A DNA stretch of 64,000 nt, taken from contig CM082588.2 of the NCBI GenBank assembly GCA_040954595.2, forward strand, positions 5,022,001 to 5,086,000. The letters run 5' to 3'. This DNA is from Balanoglossus misakiensis. Lineage: Eukaryota; Hemichordata. Positions 35,225 to 50,300 of the stretch are shown here, piece after piece. The position numbers were made by a program, and so were the translations under genes. Below the pieces are notes generated by a model, which was given only the letters and a program-made list of their open reading frames with translations, was not told the DNA's origin and searched no databases. Positions within the stretch are counted from its first letter, which is position 1; each line of letters begins with the position of its first letter.

Positions 35225-38200
35225 TCAAGGTTTCACCTGCCTTGGAATATCATCTCGCCCAAACATCTTCCTTGCAAAGCAACGAATTCTATCCTGGGAG
35301 AGACTCAAACAACTCGACATCATTACCATGCCTGTGATAATGAACGCGGCTATCAGCGCTTGCTGCGATATTGGGTCCTCGGTGTTATACACCGGAATCA
35401 AGTCGCCAAAGCCTACTGTAGTGAAGGTTATGGTACAAAAATATATCGCCTCTGTGAACGACCAATTTTCTGAGGATGCAAAGACTGCTGCGCCTATACA
35501 TATGTACAATATTAGTAAAACTACAAGGAAAGTAAGAGGGACGTCCTCAGCCGGCTTCATTCGAAATTTGAGATTCTTCGCGCCTAATTGCGATTGCTCG
35601 TCTCCTTCTTCACAAAACTGACCGGTGTGTACGTTACTGGTAGTTCCTATTTCTTCAGCATCGTCAGCTATAACTTTGTGCGAGTCAGCATCATCACCAT
35701 CACTGCCATCATCAACATCATCATCATTGCATGCGAAATTTTGTTGTGTCTGGACACCGATCGTCCTGGTTGCGGCGTAGTCGTTGTCGGCAACTGTCCG
35801 CACTGTACGGGCCACCCTGTGAGCACTCCGGAGATCATCCAAACTTTCCGCGGCACTGTGATACACATCGCCGTTGAGATCTCCCACGCACACCTCGTCA
35901 AATGACACGTCGTTTCTCTCCGTGCACACGCTTTCTGAGATCGTCTCAACGGTGCTCCGCCTGACAATCCGCCGCTCCGCATCCCTGTCCACGACCGCAT
36001 CTTCATCGTTCATGCACACATCGTTCCGATACACAATCTGCTTGTAGCGCAGCAGCGACAAATCGTTGTCGAAGGCCGTCGGCTGGAGGCCGTCTTCGAT
36101 GGCTTCCTGCATCATCTGGTTTTCAAGCTGAGAGGCATTGTTCGCTGTGTCGTACGTGGGACCCTGCCTGTCTTCCATGTTGTACGAGCGCCGCAGTTTA
36201 TTCCTCAGGCGTATTTTCCTGATAGACAACACACTCCGCCTGTAGATCTTCCTTAGTGGCGTTGCAATCAGATCACCCAGCTTAGCAAGATACAGAAAGT
36301 ACAGCGGAATTCCAATGACGGCATAAAATGTACACAGGAGTCGACCAGCTGTGGTTTTTGGTGTCATGTGGCCGTACCCTGTTGGAAATAAAAAATAACA
36401 ATAATTACTTATTGACTTTAGATACAGTATCTTTCCGTACTAGAACAATATTGAGTGGTCGACATCTCAACAATAAATCATCTTATTTGACCCACATAGT
36501 ATGAAATGAAAATGTATTAACCTGATAACAACTGCAGACGGAAATTAAATTGATCGATTTTATAACTTTGATAACCCCTTGTTGAACTTTTTACTACAGT
36601 AACATCTGTAGCCACATTACACACTGTACCTATACTGAAGTTGTATTAAAAAAATACTGAAGGCAAATTATATCCACTGTTAGTGTTAATTGTACTTCGG
36701 GGCTGGCGACAGAGATAGGACGAGTGGGTTTTTTACCATCGCCCACAATTTTATGTGACGCACATTGGCAATTTAATTATGACCAAACGTTGAATGCCTG
36801 GCGGGGTATTTTCGTATATACGGTAATCAATAAATAGACCGGTGGCCATCTGGGTTTTATTTTTACTTAGCTGAGCTCTACATTCAGCATTCATTCACGG
36901 ATCGATGATTTCCCTGATCGATTATATAACTCTTATACACAGTGCTTGAAAATAAAAACCCTTTGCGCGAGGATGACCTTAAACTAGAAATTATCAAACC
37001 CCACCAGTTCTATGACGTTTGAGTTGCAATCATTTTACACGCAAAGATTATTGATTCTCTGTGTGTTATGGCACGATAATTCGACGGTTGCCACAACAAA
37101 TTGAACACCAGAAAACCATGACCAACAAGTAGTGAAGAAAAACGGGAAAACGTCAGACTGATCATTGCCAAACAATTTTCAAAGCAAAGTCTCATCTTTA
37201 AATATCTGATTTACACACCCATGTGTACATGCAGTCACTCCAAGTAAACATTTCATTTCCAAAGTATAACATTCATTCTTTCAAATGTCACGTATCTGCC
37301 ATTGTCTATACCTCAAACCTAACTATTCAGTTGGCTTTGATAATTGCAGTAGAGACTCTATTTACACTATCTACTTGCTTATTCGTGTTTTTTTTCCTAT
37401 TTTACCGTTATGTTTACTGATGTCACACAACCACCAAAATTATACATTTTCTATTTTATGCATTGAAAGTGTGCTGAAATTAATATTTTTCCCTCCAGAC
37501 TCCAGAGAATGTTTTTGCTTGTTTCTTGAAGTCAATGCAAGCGCCATTTTGGATTTCAAGGCGGTCTTACACATGCCTGTAGGCTGTAGCGATATGAATG
37601 GCCCAAGTCTTCAGGCATTCGTCAGAAAATCGTTTAAGGAAGTGTGTCCATTCTGTCTTCAAATAGCTTGACGTCACGAAGATGCCTGTTACATACAAGT
37701 TGACAAAGAAGAAACCAAAGCTAGGCATGGGTTCGTATGGGTGACTTGTGTGACATATATATCGCTACAGTTAGACAAGAATAAGCCAAGTATACAATAA
37801 AGCTTTCAGCTTACTTGGTAACCTGTCTAGAGTTACCTCTCTGTATTATACCGCCGCGATTATGACTTTTATTCAACACTACAAATTACCAGTAAAGGAT
37901 CTTTTTTCAGCCTTAGAACATACAAAACAAGCCAATTAAGCTCATCTCCCACTGTGATTACTATAGTAAAGGCCAATTTAAATCTAATGTAATCTTTTGA
38001 TCTTAGAATCTTGCTGGATTGGCTTCGTAAATGGCCCACCATTTCCAAATCTTACCATCTACAGCATTGACGGTTTCTCTTGCAGATACTAGTTTCGCAT
38101 TTCCAAATTTTAAAGACATAATTGCTTTCAGTGCCTTTGTTTCATGTTTTACTCTGGTTGCAGCAGCAGAGTCCACGCTTTCCTCATTTCCACTGGTTTT

Positions 38201-41200
38201 GTGGAAGCTTCGTCAAGAAAATTGAAATTTCTAGTAATATAAGCACGTCAGGCAAATCGGCAATTGTTCAGCTATATGATAAATGATCTTTAGCAAAACC
38301 AGGAAATAATCATACTTGTTGTCGGAAAAGGTCAAACTCGTTGACATTCTAAGTCGTTGTTGTCGATTGGCGAGATTTAGCGTTGGAAAGAGAATGATGA
38401 CGTGCATGCAAAGTATGCGCCCTTACAATTGCGTGCAAAGTAGAAGATTCGATTTCATTCTTAAGGAATGACGATGATTAATCTCCGTGTTTTCCCCGGG
38501 ATTGTTGAATGTGGAGTCTGCACTGTAAGGCGCCATGACAATGGTTTTTCTGTGAGTGAACACATTCAACTAAGTTTATCTCAAAACTGAGCACGGTGAC
38601 AATACGATTTTAAACGAGTACTGAATTCAATTTCACTTTCCTTTGTAAATTATCAACATATGGAAGAATAAACTGCGTCATTACAGTTGATTTCAAACTG
38701 ATGCTTTGCCTCTATTGTGGATTTTGTAAATGATACTTGTAAGGTCACTCCGTTGTTATAAATACATCTGAAAAATAATAGCTTTTAATGTTATCCAGAT
38801 GGTGCAGTCGCAACCTTTCCAATTTTGCTTCCTTGCGAATAATGAATCATGGGTTGTATCTGATATTTTGAAAAATCAGATAAGTATTATACACGAGAAG
38901 AAATAAACAGATTCCACTTTATTATAAATTCCGCCGCTGACTGGCATTATTTTATTTCTCAACACCTGAGCAAAGTTTGTGTGCGTAGACGTTAAGTTTA
39001 AGTTTCCAAGTGGCACATTGATGTTAACATATGATTGTCATTTGGTACAAGTTGATAATCTGCTAGCAGACACATATCCAGTGCAAGCTGACTTTTCTGT
39101 TATATTTGCGCTTTTCTATTGAATGTGTTTCTCTAAACCCAGCTAAGGCCTAAGTCACACGACTGGCATCATTCAGGATTATGTCCATAAGTCAATTATC
39201 TATTTGTCACAAGTATGTCAACTAGATGGTGCGAGCTACGTCAGCATGTTAACTCTATTGACGGTCTTATTTTGTCTGCAGTGAATCGATAAAATGATGC
39301 TTCGGGCATTTAGAAAAAGATCAGAGCTTCTTGAATGACTGAGATATAAATGTCTCTGTCAACGCATACATCTTCGTGTCATAAACCTCTCACAAAACTG
39401 CCAGTATTAAGCGACAGTAAAAATATCTGATGTTCGATTGCAGTATCTTGTGGGTTTGAATTACAACGTAACATGCCACATTACAGACCACTGCAAAAAT
39501 ATACAATATATTAACCCAATTTGAACCATATTATGATTATAAGATTTCCAGTAATATCGTATAAATCAACTGAATGTAATGAAACTGCAAATTATAGATT
39601 TGCCGCTGTCATTGTTCAAATAAATTCTCATAGGTTACGGACTGTTAAGCAAATCTTGACAAAATGGTCAAAGTCTTATTCTCACAAAGTCGTACAAATC
39701 GGGTATTACCTATAGAATGTATCACGCGCTTGTTTCGCTGCATTGGTGGTATTTACTATAAACGTCCTCTATCACATTCAGCCAGTTTACACTACAGTAC
39801 AATACTTGTGATTGAAATGCTAAATTGTAAACAGTGGTCGCCGTATGATGATAAATGGAAACAGGTTATTAAAGTGCAGAATCTGAACTGGGTCAATTAA
39901 TCTCTTCCACGAATAGCACATCCATTCTCCTCAAAATACCCCCTAAATGTTTTACAGGCTTAAGTGATCAGAAATAAAATGTCAACACGTAGTACCTGGA
40001 ATAATCTTAATAAGGACAAATTATTCTGTTGATTTCTATTAAAGCGAAATAATAAAGGAAAGTGGTTTGATCCGTGGTGTGCTACAAGTAGCGATGTATT
40101 ATTATCTAGTGAAGCGCTGATTATTTGTCTGGGGAAACTATATTCAATATGGAGGTTGGTATGAAGAGCTACGGTGTCGACAATTCCTCTTTTTAATGAA
40201 AATGTCGATAAACAATAGAATCACAGACGAAGACTAAGATTTGTTTCTCTTTCCGTGATAGAGAAAAAATATTTCGAGCTTTGAGTTATCACGCAGGATC
40301 ATCCAACCTGAACTCGATTTCTGTCAAACATCCTTCACATTTATGTAAGGTCAAACAAAGGACGACAACATTGTATTATGGATTTTAATAGAACCGTTTG
40401 GTTTATATAAATGATGGGTTTGTTCTTTGATGACTGCGGTCACTCGGTATTGTCCATCAATCTTGTTTCATTGTTTGTCACGTTGTAACATCTGATGGCT
40501 ATAATTGGTTTCTATGTGAACTTGAAATAATAGACTATTTTGTGATAATCAGATAATGGCATATACTGAGTGGGTTTTGTTTACGGAGAAAGTCGTGTTT
40601 ATGGCAGGGTGTGAACCAAACACAATAAAAATCCAGCGGGTGTTGTATACGCGTAGTCTACTCAGATGTTTACCCTTCGTCTAGATTCAGCTACCCCAAA
40701 ATAGTTCTTTTTCAAGGACAGTGTATATAGACACAAATCATTTACGTTTATCGTGCAAAGAAAAAAAGTACTCGTATCTAATTGAAGGACAAACTCACTG
40801 ATTGTGATAAACGGACACCTCACCACTGTTGTGCGCAAGGTTACATAATTTGTGAAACATGGCCAAATGTTACATGTTAACAGCCCTGCCCATGTTTTGC
40901 GGTTGTGCCTCATGGCTGTCTTTCCACATCGTCATTTTGTTTAATCCTATCATCCATTCTTTGTAGCGCATTTTCGCAGATAAGCCTATTACCGTCTCCA
41001 GCAGGCATTGGAGAAAGAAATCATCACACACTTCTCGTCCTAAGCTGTTACCTTAATATGAATGCAGTTAGTAAAAGCAAATGTGGTATTTTAATGATAT
41101 TCCTACAGAAATCTACAACTACAATGTAAAGCATGGACGTGATTTGATGTGGTATATAGTTGACGATGCCAGAAATATCGTGATCTCACTCAGGTGTCTC

Positions 41201-42429
41201 TGATCTGGCAAAACTGAAGGTGCAAACGACAACGTGCGTATTTGTCACAGAATCGACTACAGTCTCTATAAACGATGACCTTGGCAGGCGAATATGCCTT
41301 GATTGTTCGAAATAACAAACTCATTTCACGTTTTTGCTGTTGTTAACTCAGGTTTGTGAAATTTCACAAATATTCAATTTAAAAAAACTTTTGAATGTTT
41401 CTCTAAGACTTATTCACGAACGCGTGGAACATTTTTCTTGTGCATATACTCAATGACAAAATTTACAATATGTCAGTTCATTCGCCCGTATATTATTACA
41501 ACATTTTATGTAATAATACCCACAATTTTTGCGTTTCATTTATTACAATTGCGCTTGGTGAATGATTGCCTTTAAAACCAGTCGAGCTTTTTAATTAATG
41601 AAGTTTAAGTGACTGAGTCATTCATAAAAGAAATACCTTTAATGTCTCGCCAACAGCTCGTATATCATCGATATTATTCCGAATTTTATTTTATACATCA
41701 GCTAGGCCTAATTAAATGTGTTTTGAGCAGCGAATTTATTATTTGAACCATAATAGTACATGTGTATGCACGTTTTATGCAATTTCATTTTTAATATACA
41801 ATAAAGTATGACGATTCGAGGTATTTTTATGTTCCTAATAAGGTCCGATAAAGCTCCAGTACAGTGCAAAACTGGAGCAACATACGTATTTCAGCTTTCG
41901 ATGTGTAGGTAGATAGGTAGCAGGGGGGGGGATAAGGGGGTATATATATTACTGGTATCCTACCTATTGTGCTAACTACCGTTAGACAGAAGAAACATGA
42001 GGCAAAGTAGTCCCAGGTATATCCACTCCTCACACTCATTCCTTGTTGAAAGGCGTGCTCCATCTCGTCTTCAAAATCTTCCATCATTTGGTTGACACGC
42101 GACGTCCAGTTGGCGTCGTTCAGACTGCAGGCGTTTCTGAAGTTCTCCAGGAGCTCCGTTCTGAGCTGGCCGACTCTGTTGATGGTCTCCTGCTGGTGGG
42201 TACTTTCCAAGACCTGAAAGACGAGCGCGCCGAGAAAGATGTAGGCGGACAGCAGAAAGTACGTGATGATGTACGGCTGCAGTGTCTTGCGACAGTACTT
42301 GGACTGCATACACCCCGGCTTCCTGTGATCGGCAGGATTATTATTATCAGGCTTCTGCAGATCAGCCGTCACACTTATTACCGTGGCTCTTCTGTCATGC
42401 AGTGTCGATATCTCATCCATTTCGCTCAT
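35225..42429 (-). CDS. Two-pore-domain potassium (K2P/TWK-type) channel, copy B, 2 exons, long M2-M3 loop
   Basis: K+ leak channel subunit of 539 residues. Exon 1 is 41964-42429 and exon 2 is 35225-36378, joined in phase 1 at the same codon of the first filter as channel A (STIG then YGHMTP), across a 5.6-kb intron. Seen: a cytosolic N-terminus of about 50 residues, M1 at about 52-74, a cap region with an NWT glycosylation site (107-109), filter TIGYG (154-158), and M2 with IGIPLYFLYLAKLG. A very long intracellular loop of about 240 residues follows, containing an Asp-rich tract (about 369-386), then M3, second filter TVGFG (about 476-480), M4 and a short C-terminal tail. The start at 42429 is the first ATG after an in-frame TGA; the TTG at 42468 is not used. 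The long loop recalls vertebrate TRESK (KCNK18), but no calcineurin PxIxIT site was recognised, so the subfamily stays open. It is tandem and same-strand with channel A. Confidence 0.92.
36379..41963 (-). other. Large intron of K2P channel B
   Basis: A 5.6-kb AT-rich intron, donor GTAGGA and acceptor CCAACAG. A G-run and a TA-run lie close to the donor (about 41923-41950). Open frames inside, such as 37285-37671 on the plus strand, have no recognisable domains. No nested gene is supported. Confidence 0.8.
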
Positions 42430-45400
42430 CAGGAAATTGACAACTTTTTTCTCTAATATTGAAATCAATCAACCGATGTTTACGACAGTGCAGTGCGATG
42501 TACTGGAAGTCTAAAACACGCTCGAACAGTGTGGATCTGCGACAAATCCGCTAAAATAACAGATTAAACCTTGTAAATGTACGAAGTCAGTACAACACGT
42601 TGCATTTTAAGCTTGTAATAAAACAGATCGAAAATCCCGTAGTATATGGAGGATAAGAGAATTCGCCATCTCCAGTGCACAGATTGTCGTTAAGGGAATT
42701 CACCATTTAAAGTGCACAGACTGTCAGCATCGCTCAATAATTTCCAACAGCACGTGAACCGATCCTGGCTGACGCTGGCTGGCATACGGTAGAAATTGAC
42801 GTGTAACGTACTACCACCTACGATGGTGTCCCTTGCGTCAGCTGCAGTTGTTTTAAGCTCATCCGGATATTTTCGAATCAATCCACCTTACTGTCACTGC
42901 TTCTCCCGCGATTGTAAGAATAACTCAACTGTGCCCAGGGTGTGCACACACCTTCCCTTCGTATAGGATTATTGAACACGCATATCTGCCATAAACATGC
43001 TCAGGTGATGAAAACACTTAAACGTCTGTATAAACGTATGGACGTGTACGCATGTCGCGTCAACGCGCACTGTCCACGGTAGATAATATATTCATATCCT
43101 TTATTATGCAAATTCATTCATTGCAACGTAAATGGCTTTGATGAAATATGGAATAACTATTACCACATCGTGGTCTATCTGTTGATTTAATGAATTAATT
43201 TCTCCAACAGTATTTTTTATTTCCTGTTGGTTAAAATTTGAAATGACAAACCGCGTTTTATCACAGTACACAATTCAAAACATGGTCTCCAATTTAACAC
43301 CTGCGCATGGCAGCATCTCCATCACTTGCCAGATGAAAGTAATTTTCAGACAAATTGTTCAAATCGAAAAGGTCAGTCCGTTGTGTATATTTGACAAAGT
43401 AGATGACCGTGAAAATAAGTCTATTAAGGGATAATGGTTTAATGCACTGAGGACGTTCAACAGTTGGCAGTACAAATGTTATCGGGCGATAATAACGTTG
43501 CATAACTGTATCGGAAAACGTAAGTATAATAATCAAATCACCCTTAGCTTTATGTATGTATGTATTTATTTATTACTTTATATTTAAAGTCGTCTTTTCA
43601 ACACATTTAAATGCCATGCATGTAATTCTGAAAATAAATGTGTTCACATGGACATTCAGCTATGATCCTGCCCAGTAACATGCATTATGCGTATGTGTAA
43701 TTGTAATATGACAATTGTCAAATAAATACTGGTATATGGTATTCTTAAAAGTAAACAAAAAACATAATTATGTATCAATACTCTACTGTAAAACAGGAAA
43801 TTTTCGCAACAGGAAATTTTCATGATATCAACAGAGGTAACTATTCCGCAACGATTAATTTTCACATTCTCTTTATCTCTGAATAACATTCTATTGTACA
43901 TTGTTCTTTCACGACTATTTATTATCACATTTTTCTAAATTTATCATTCATGTATGCCTGCATTTGTGTCAGTATCTCTGTGTGTTCGCATAACAAGGTA
44001 CATATACATATGGGTGTACAGGTAAGTGTCTGTGTGAGCTTATGATCAAAGGTATAGAAGAAACCATGAATCCAATTCACACAATCACATATTACCTGAC
44101 ACAGCAATGGTGTAATATCAAAACATTGGTTTATTCACTTTTTACAAAAAAACATATATACATTGCTAAACCATTAAAATATAAACTACCAGTCGTGTCA
44201 TATTAAAAAGCACATGCATTGTTAACTATCAGTGTACTGCTATATGTTGACATCTTTATACAAAATAAAAGTTTATTTCTAAAAATGGAACTGACTTCTC
44301 AATGGGATTCAATTTGTTTTAATTATATAAAAAATAATACAATCTCATTACTATGAATATATTTAACATTCTTATATCTAATATATATGTAATATGCACT
44401 ATATTCTTTCCAACATGTGACATTAATTGGCATGTTCACAACTCAGCCAACCCGTCAGATATTTATTTGCATATTTCAAGGCAGACTTCTGATTATATAA
44501 CTAATTTACATATTTACAACTGAATCTAAAGAACAACAGAGGGTTTGTTCATCATGAAAAATTTCCTGAGTAGCAAATTAAAAGATGTGCTAATCACTTT
44601 TTCACCAGTGCGGTATGCCATGAGAAAAACTGGAACAGTATGATACTCATTAGATTCAGAACAAACACCAATTTCTCCACTATCTTGCCTAAACTAAGCA
44701 CAAATTTGCATGACCATTTAAAGCTGATATTTGTGTTAAAATGAAAATGTTAATATTCTATTTCATCCATTTAAAAGGTCTCAGAGGATTAACAGTGTTT
44801 TTTTTTTGTAAGCATCAATGATTTCCTCACTGAGGGGACTTCCACTCCACAATACAACAATGGCTGGTTCACTTATTTTGAACTATTCTGCGTTCTCATG
44901 TAGATGTTTATGTTCATGAGAATTATTTTATTATTTATCGATATTCCCTTAGAATAATTTATTTAACATGGAAAATGTTATAATTTCCATACTGCACTTG
45001 TGGTCTCTTTGGGGACAAGAACTGACGTCCATGTCTGAATAATAAGAGTCAAAATCAGAAAGGTGCTGGTGTACCGGGAAAAAAATGCTGGTAGTTTAAA
45101 CATGTAGAATTACAATTTGAACAATCGGAGGAAATGAATTTTACCAAGTTGAATGGCGATTAACATAATAGGGTGTTGCATACTCAAGCTGTGAAGATGA
45201 ATTTTGAAAAGTTCACGTTTTGCATATAGTTCATGGATTTTACCGTCTATGTACCAGTAACCCTGAGCTATTGTATATAAGTGGGAATCTCTTTGACACA
45301 AAATGTAGTTTACAGGATCTCGTAGTGTCTTCCTCTTTCGTGACAGAATATTTCCCCTACAAGTAGTTTGATCAGCGACTAACTTGTCATCACTTCCATT

Positions 45401-47368
45401 TGAATTTATATTGACCCGGCATCGCCAATCACGTGAGAGTTTACAACAAAACTTGACATTGAGAGAGGATTTGACACCCTCTTGATAAACGGTCTTAGCA
45501 GTTCATTATGTCAAATATCCACGAAGACAGCACTCGCCTCAAAAATTGAAGTCTTAAACCTGTTTCTCATGTTTTTGCTTAAGATAATTTTTAGATCATT
45601 TTCTTTTAAAATTGAGAATAAACATAGGGGTTACCATTCAAAATTTTAAATGCGACAGCAACATTTGAAATCCAAACTGGCTGCCAATCTCTGTGTATGT
45701 ATTAACTCTATGGAGAAAATTCTAAATCAGCGTATTTTATGAAAACAAAGAATAAAAATTTCATGCCCTTTCATTATCTGTATTAATTCCTGTCTATTTT
45801 TTCAGTATTTTGTTCTGTACATCAACAGCAGTAATTGTCCAAGTCTGAAATGACAAGTATTTAACTTATAGTATTGGTATAAGTTGCTGATTTGAATTTG
45901 TTGACATTAACATGGTTCATATTGGCGCACATCTAGGGAAATTGAAAAGCAGAATACAAGGTATTATACTGGCATGTTATCGGGAGAAGACCAAGACAAT
46001 TACATGGATACACATAACAAAGACATTTAAAGCTGGTAAAATGTGATATCTACTCTCCCTTTCAATTTAATGTTCATTGTACCAGTATTGATTGATGTGA
46101 AGTCTATAAAATGTACATGTAATTTAAAGGCAATTTACTGAATTGCCTCAAATTACCCAGAGGTCTTGTACTAAAGTTAAATTTAGCAACAACTGATTAA
46201 TATGAAAACCCAAAAGATGAAGCCGCTTTTGTAATCAAAATATAAAAGATTGATACATGTACTGGTACAGGTACATGTACAAACGTTTTACCAGTCTTTG
46301 AAAATGAGAATGACTGTCGACAATTTTAAAAGGTATGGTCAAATCGCCATTTAGAAGAATTAATCAGGATAAAGCAAGCCTCTACCTTCTCTAGTATGGA
46401 TAATCATTTTGTATTATATTGTCCATATGGAAATAACAAACCATAAATCATGCCACATCTGTATGGTCGTCATATTTATGACTGGTTCAAGACTACACTT
46501 TCCAGCAGCTGACAATAAACAAATATAATCAGATTATTGATAATTTAGTACTGTTTCCACCAGCCTAAAGGTACATGTGATAACTGATGGCAAATAGCTA
46601 AATACAGGTGTCAACAGTATGCCTTTTAAGGTGGATCAGCTCGACAATTGCATTGCCTTTAATGTGTTCATACATGCATAATGTTGTCTGTGATTCTCAG
46701 CTCGACAATATTTTGTCTGGTTGTCACAACAAAATAAATAAACTGAACTATATGCATGTACTTTTGATTTACCAGCCTCTGAAATTCAAAATGATTGCCA
46801 ATGAAGTTCATTAATTGTATACAAACAGATTTAATGCTTTAACTGAAATTTTCCAACTGGATCAAATTGTCAGATTAAAGAGAAATTACGTAGTTTTGTT
46901 GGTTTTTGTTGGTATTGTTTAATGCCTCTTGTATGTAAACCCTTTGCAGTCTGTCTGGTGTTACCCGGTACATTTGGAAAAATTAAAGCAAGGTCTGATA
47001 CATAAAGTGACAATCATTTTGGCGTCTAAATACTGAAGAAAAAGACCAGAATGTTTTATAAAATATACACATGGTAAAATCAAAATAGATGACCAAACAA
47101 TGCTACAAAGAATGAAAACGATGAAAAGTACCTCTGTAAAAAAACACTTTGTTTTCATGTGATACAAACACATGCTCGTTTTGAATAATAAATGTTTGAA
47201 TAAATAGGCAAATAATGCATGGTTCTGTGGACTGAAGGACTGCGCCACAGATGTCATGAATGTCATGGTTGTGTAAAAATAAAACATCGTAAATGAAAAC
47301 AAATATGTACATGTATAGAAATGTAACTGTTTACACACATCATTGGAGCCAGGGTGTGAATCAGCTCC
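42430..47368. other. Intergenic stretch and possible long 3' UTR of the DUF4062-NTPase gene
   Basis: No coding gene is supported. The part below 47369 is downstream of the minus-strand NTPase gene. Candidate AATAAA signals on that strand at 44272-44277 and 44130-44135 would give a 3' UTR of about 3.1-3.2 kb; this is inference. The upstream region of K2P channel B (above 42429) also lies here. The octamer ACATGTAC and its variants are frequent. Confidence 0.45.
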
Positions 47369-50300
47369 TCAGTAGTTGTCCGTTTCCGTCATTACTTTGA
47401 CACATACCGGCTGTATTCCGTGCTTGCACCAGAGACAGAGGTAGCCGGGAATGGGGCCGTGGGGTCCACCTCCCGGGAATATCTTCCTGCAGATGCAGCA
47501 TATCTCGCACGAGGGCGGTGACCGCGGCATGTGGAACTGGCACAGGTAAGCTGTGTCAGAAAGTGGAGGAAAAACAATATAAGGTTTCAGAAAAACAATT
47601 TAGATAAAAGGAAATAGAGGGTAAGCAGACATAAAGCCACTGATTGATGGAACTTTGTCACAGGCATATAGCCACTCTACCAGTTGACTCCAATGCACTC
47701 ATAATATTTGTAATGGCAATTACCAATCATAGAGACCCCCTTCTCTTGTGCATGAATTTATCAGCAATATTACAAAATAGAAGTAACATCATAAAGAATT
47801 TAGTGTTGGGTCTATATGTGGGCATAGTTCATGATACTGTTTGCAGTAGGAAAGATATGCCACAATGCCGAATTTCCTGTGTTGTCTTTCAGTTCCAACA
47901 TGTACCATGAGACTTCTCCAATCTCAGGTGCTCGCAGAACACTTCAGATTTTATAAGTATGTGTGCGACATTTTATTTCAAAGCAGACCTACTTGCAGAA
48001 GTGTTTGAGTGACAGCGACATGCAAATCACCAACATCATTCGAAGAAATCACCCTTATAATTTAACTAGAAATGACATCACAGTTCCATGCATGAAAAGC
48101 AAGGTGCAAAATTATACACTCTTGAAAAGGGATAAAGTATGATTTACATGAGACATCAATGATAAACACTACCAGTACAGTACACCCTGTTCACAATAAA
48201 CAACATGTTCCATGTTCAAGTGTGAATGTCACAGAAACTGCCTTGGAGACACAGAAACAGCATTTTTACAGAATACACATTATTAGCAAACTGGCCATGT
48301 TTGAAATCTTCACAGTAATGATTTGAATATCAGCAACAGCGAATGTATCCAGAAAGGTGTCAAATTCAAGGTTGAAGGTTCCTGAGGCTCACACCTTTAT
48401 AAGAACTGCAAAAATCTTTTAAATCTCCTAATCCTTTAATACTATGGATCATGTTACATGTTAGTTCATTAGACAAATGTGAAAAATAGAATATGACTGT
48501 ATAATGCTGTTTTTTCTCAGTTTGCATTTTAATGTGGTGAATGTATCATCAGTATTGATTAAATTGCGACCAGTTTCTTCTGAGTTCACATGTCACACTG
48601 TGATTCTAACCTGGTATTAAAAGAGGGTTCGTTTTTCTCACTTGACAAATGTACAGAATAATGAACAACCCTTGAACTTTTGAACTCTAAAAACAGGCTA
48701 CAAAAACACCATACATACAGACGCAACCGATCCCATAAGGAATGCCTGGCAGCTTACCTATATTTTCCTCTTTCTTGAAATGTACAAAGTTACCACAGAG
48801 AACACAGGAATCTTTGTTTTGTATCGGGCTAACACTGAAAGCACCTCGTTTCATCTGACAGAAATGACACATCATCAACTTTCTACCCATGCCAGCCTTG
48901 GGATTCATGATGACTCTCTTACATCGATATTCCTGTTGGAAAAAGAAACATGTTGAATTACTCAGTTATTCAAAACCACATGTATGATAGTTTTGCATGT
49001 ATGGAGGTGTTCATCTAAATCGTAATAGTTAATCTTGCTTCATACATGTACAGTACATGCAAAATATTAGGGTTTGACCAACACTGTGATCACATTATCC
49101 ACTGGCTCCCAGAGTACTCTAAATGATACTGTCTTTCCTGTGTGCTTCACCTCACCTTTATTATTCGCGATCTGACACCAACACTAATCTGCTTGGCTCG
49201 GGCATCCGTCTGCAGGAAGTCCATCAGCCGCTGGATTTTTCCGGCTCGCTGCAGCTGATACGGCAGCTCACGGGGGGCTGCTGCAGCGCCACTTTCATGG
49301 TACTGATAGAAGTCGGCTAACTGCAGATGGACTGCTTGCTTCTGTTTATCGTCCCTCACCCATGCGCTCTTCACAGCCTGTGTGTTGTATGGGACAGACA
49401 GTATAAGTGAGTGACAGACAGGTAGACACTATTACAGGCAAAGAAATTCTCTTAATTAAACGAAAAAGATTCTGTTGACACCAATCAAACATGCGACCAT
49501 GAATATGGCTGATAAATGATAAAAAGGGGCTACGTCAGCATTGTTTCACCAATGGTTTTACTATAAATAAAAACATTATCATTAAAGGTATACAGTCACC
49601 TCCAATTTACATACACCCATATATGGCTGAAATGGCGTATTTAAGCGTTTAGCTCTTTTTATCGCGTGAGCCACCCACTGAAAATCTGTGATTGGCTAGA
49701 TCTCAATTTGCCATGGTAACTATATCTAATTTTCCATAGGTGACCATACACCTTTAAAGCTTATCCCACAATTAAGCACAGGGATATTTTTACACAACCA
49801 TTGAATTGAATTATTTTTGAGTGACCTTTGAGCAAAAATGTCATGAAATCAACAATTCTCACTGAAATCCTATGGGAAGAGACAAATTTGACAATTTCAT
49901 TGTGTGCGCATGTACATCCTTAAGAATGGATGATGCTGCAACAAACAGTTGGATATGGCAAAAGGCTGTGTTACCATGGCGATAGCAAATCTTTGCAATA
50001 ACAATGTACATGTACAGCTAATACAGGGCATGAATTCAATGATGAATTCAAAAGATTAGCTACCGGTAATATTGAAGTGATGAAAAAGGGTTTTCTAGAC
50101 ATGTACAGGTCTTGAGAGTTTTAAATCACTCATAATTTATAGAGGACAAGTCAGCAGTACTAAACCAGCCTATCGTACCTTGGCAATGGCTTGATGGAAG
50201 AAATCTAACCTCTCCACGTTTCCGACCAGGCCAATGTTACGCAGGAAGGGTCTGAGGGTTCTGCGCACCTGGCCCCAGATCAGCATGGGGAGAACTGTGC

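Noticed and set aside
35121-35621. 166-codon plus-strand open frame
   Set aside because: It is antisense to the K2P channel B exon that carries the second filter and M4.
37285-37671. 128-codon plus-strand open frame in the K2P B intron
   Set aside because: Composition is that of random AT-rich DNA, with no domain, signal or supporting splice sites.
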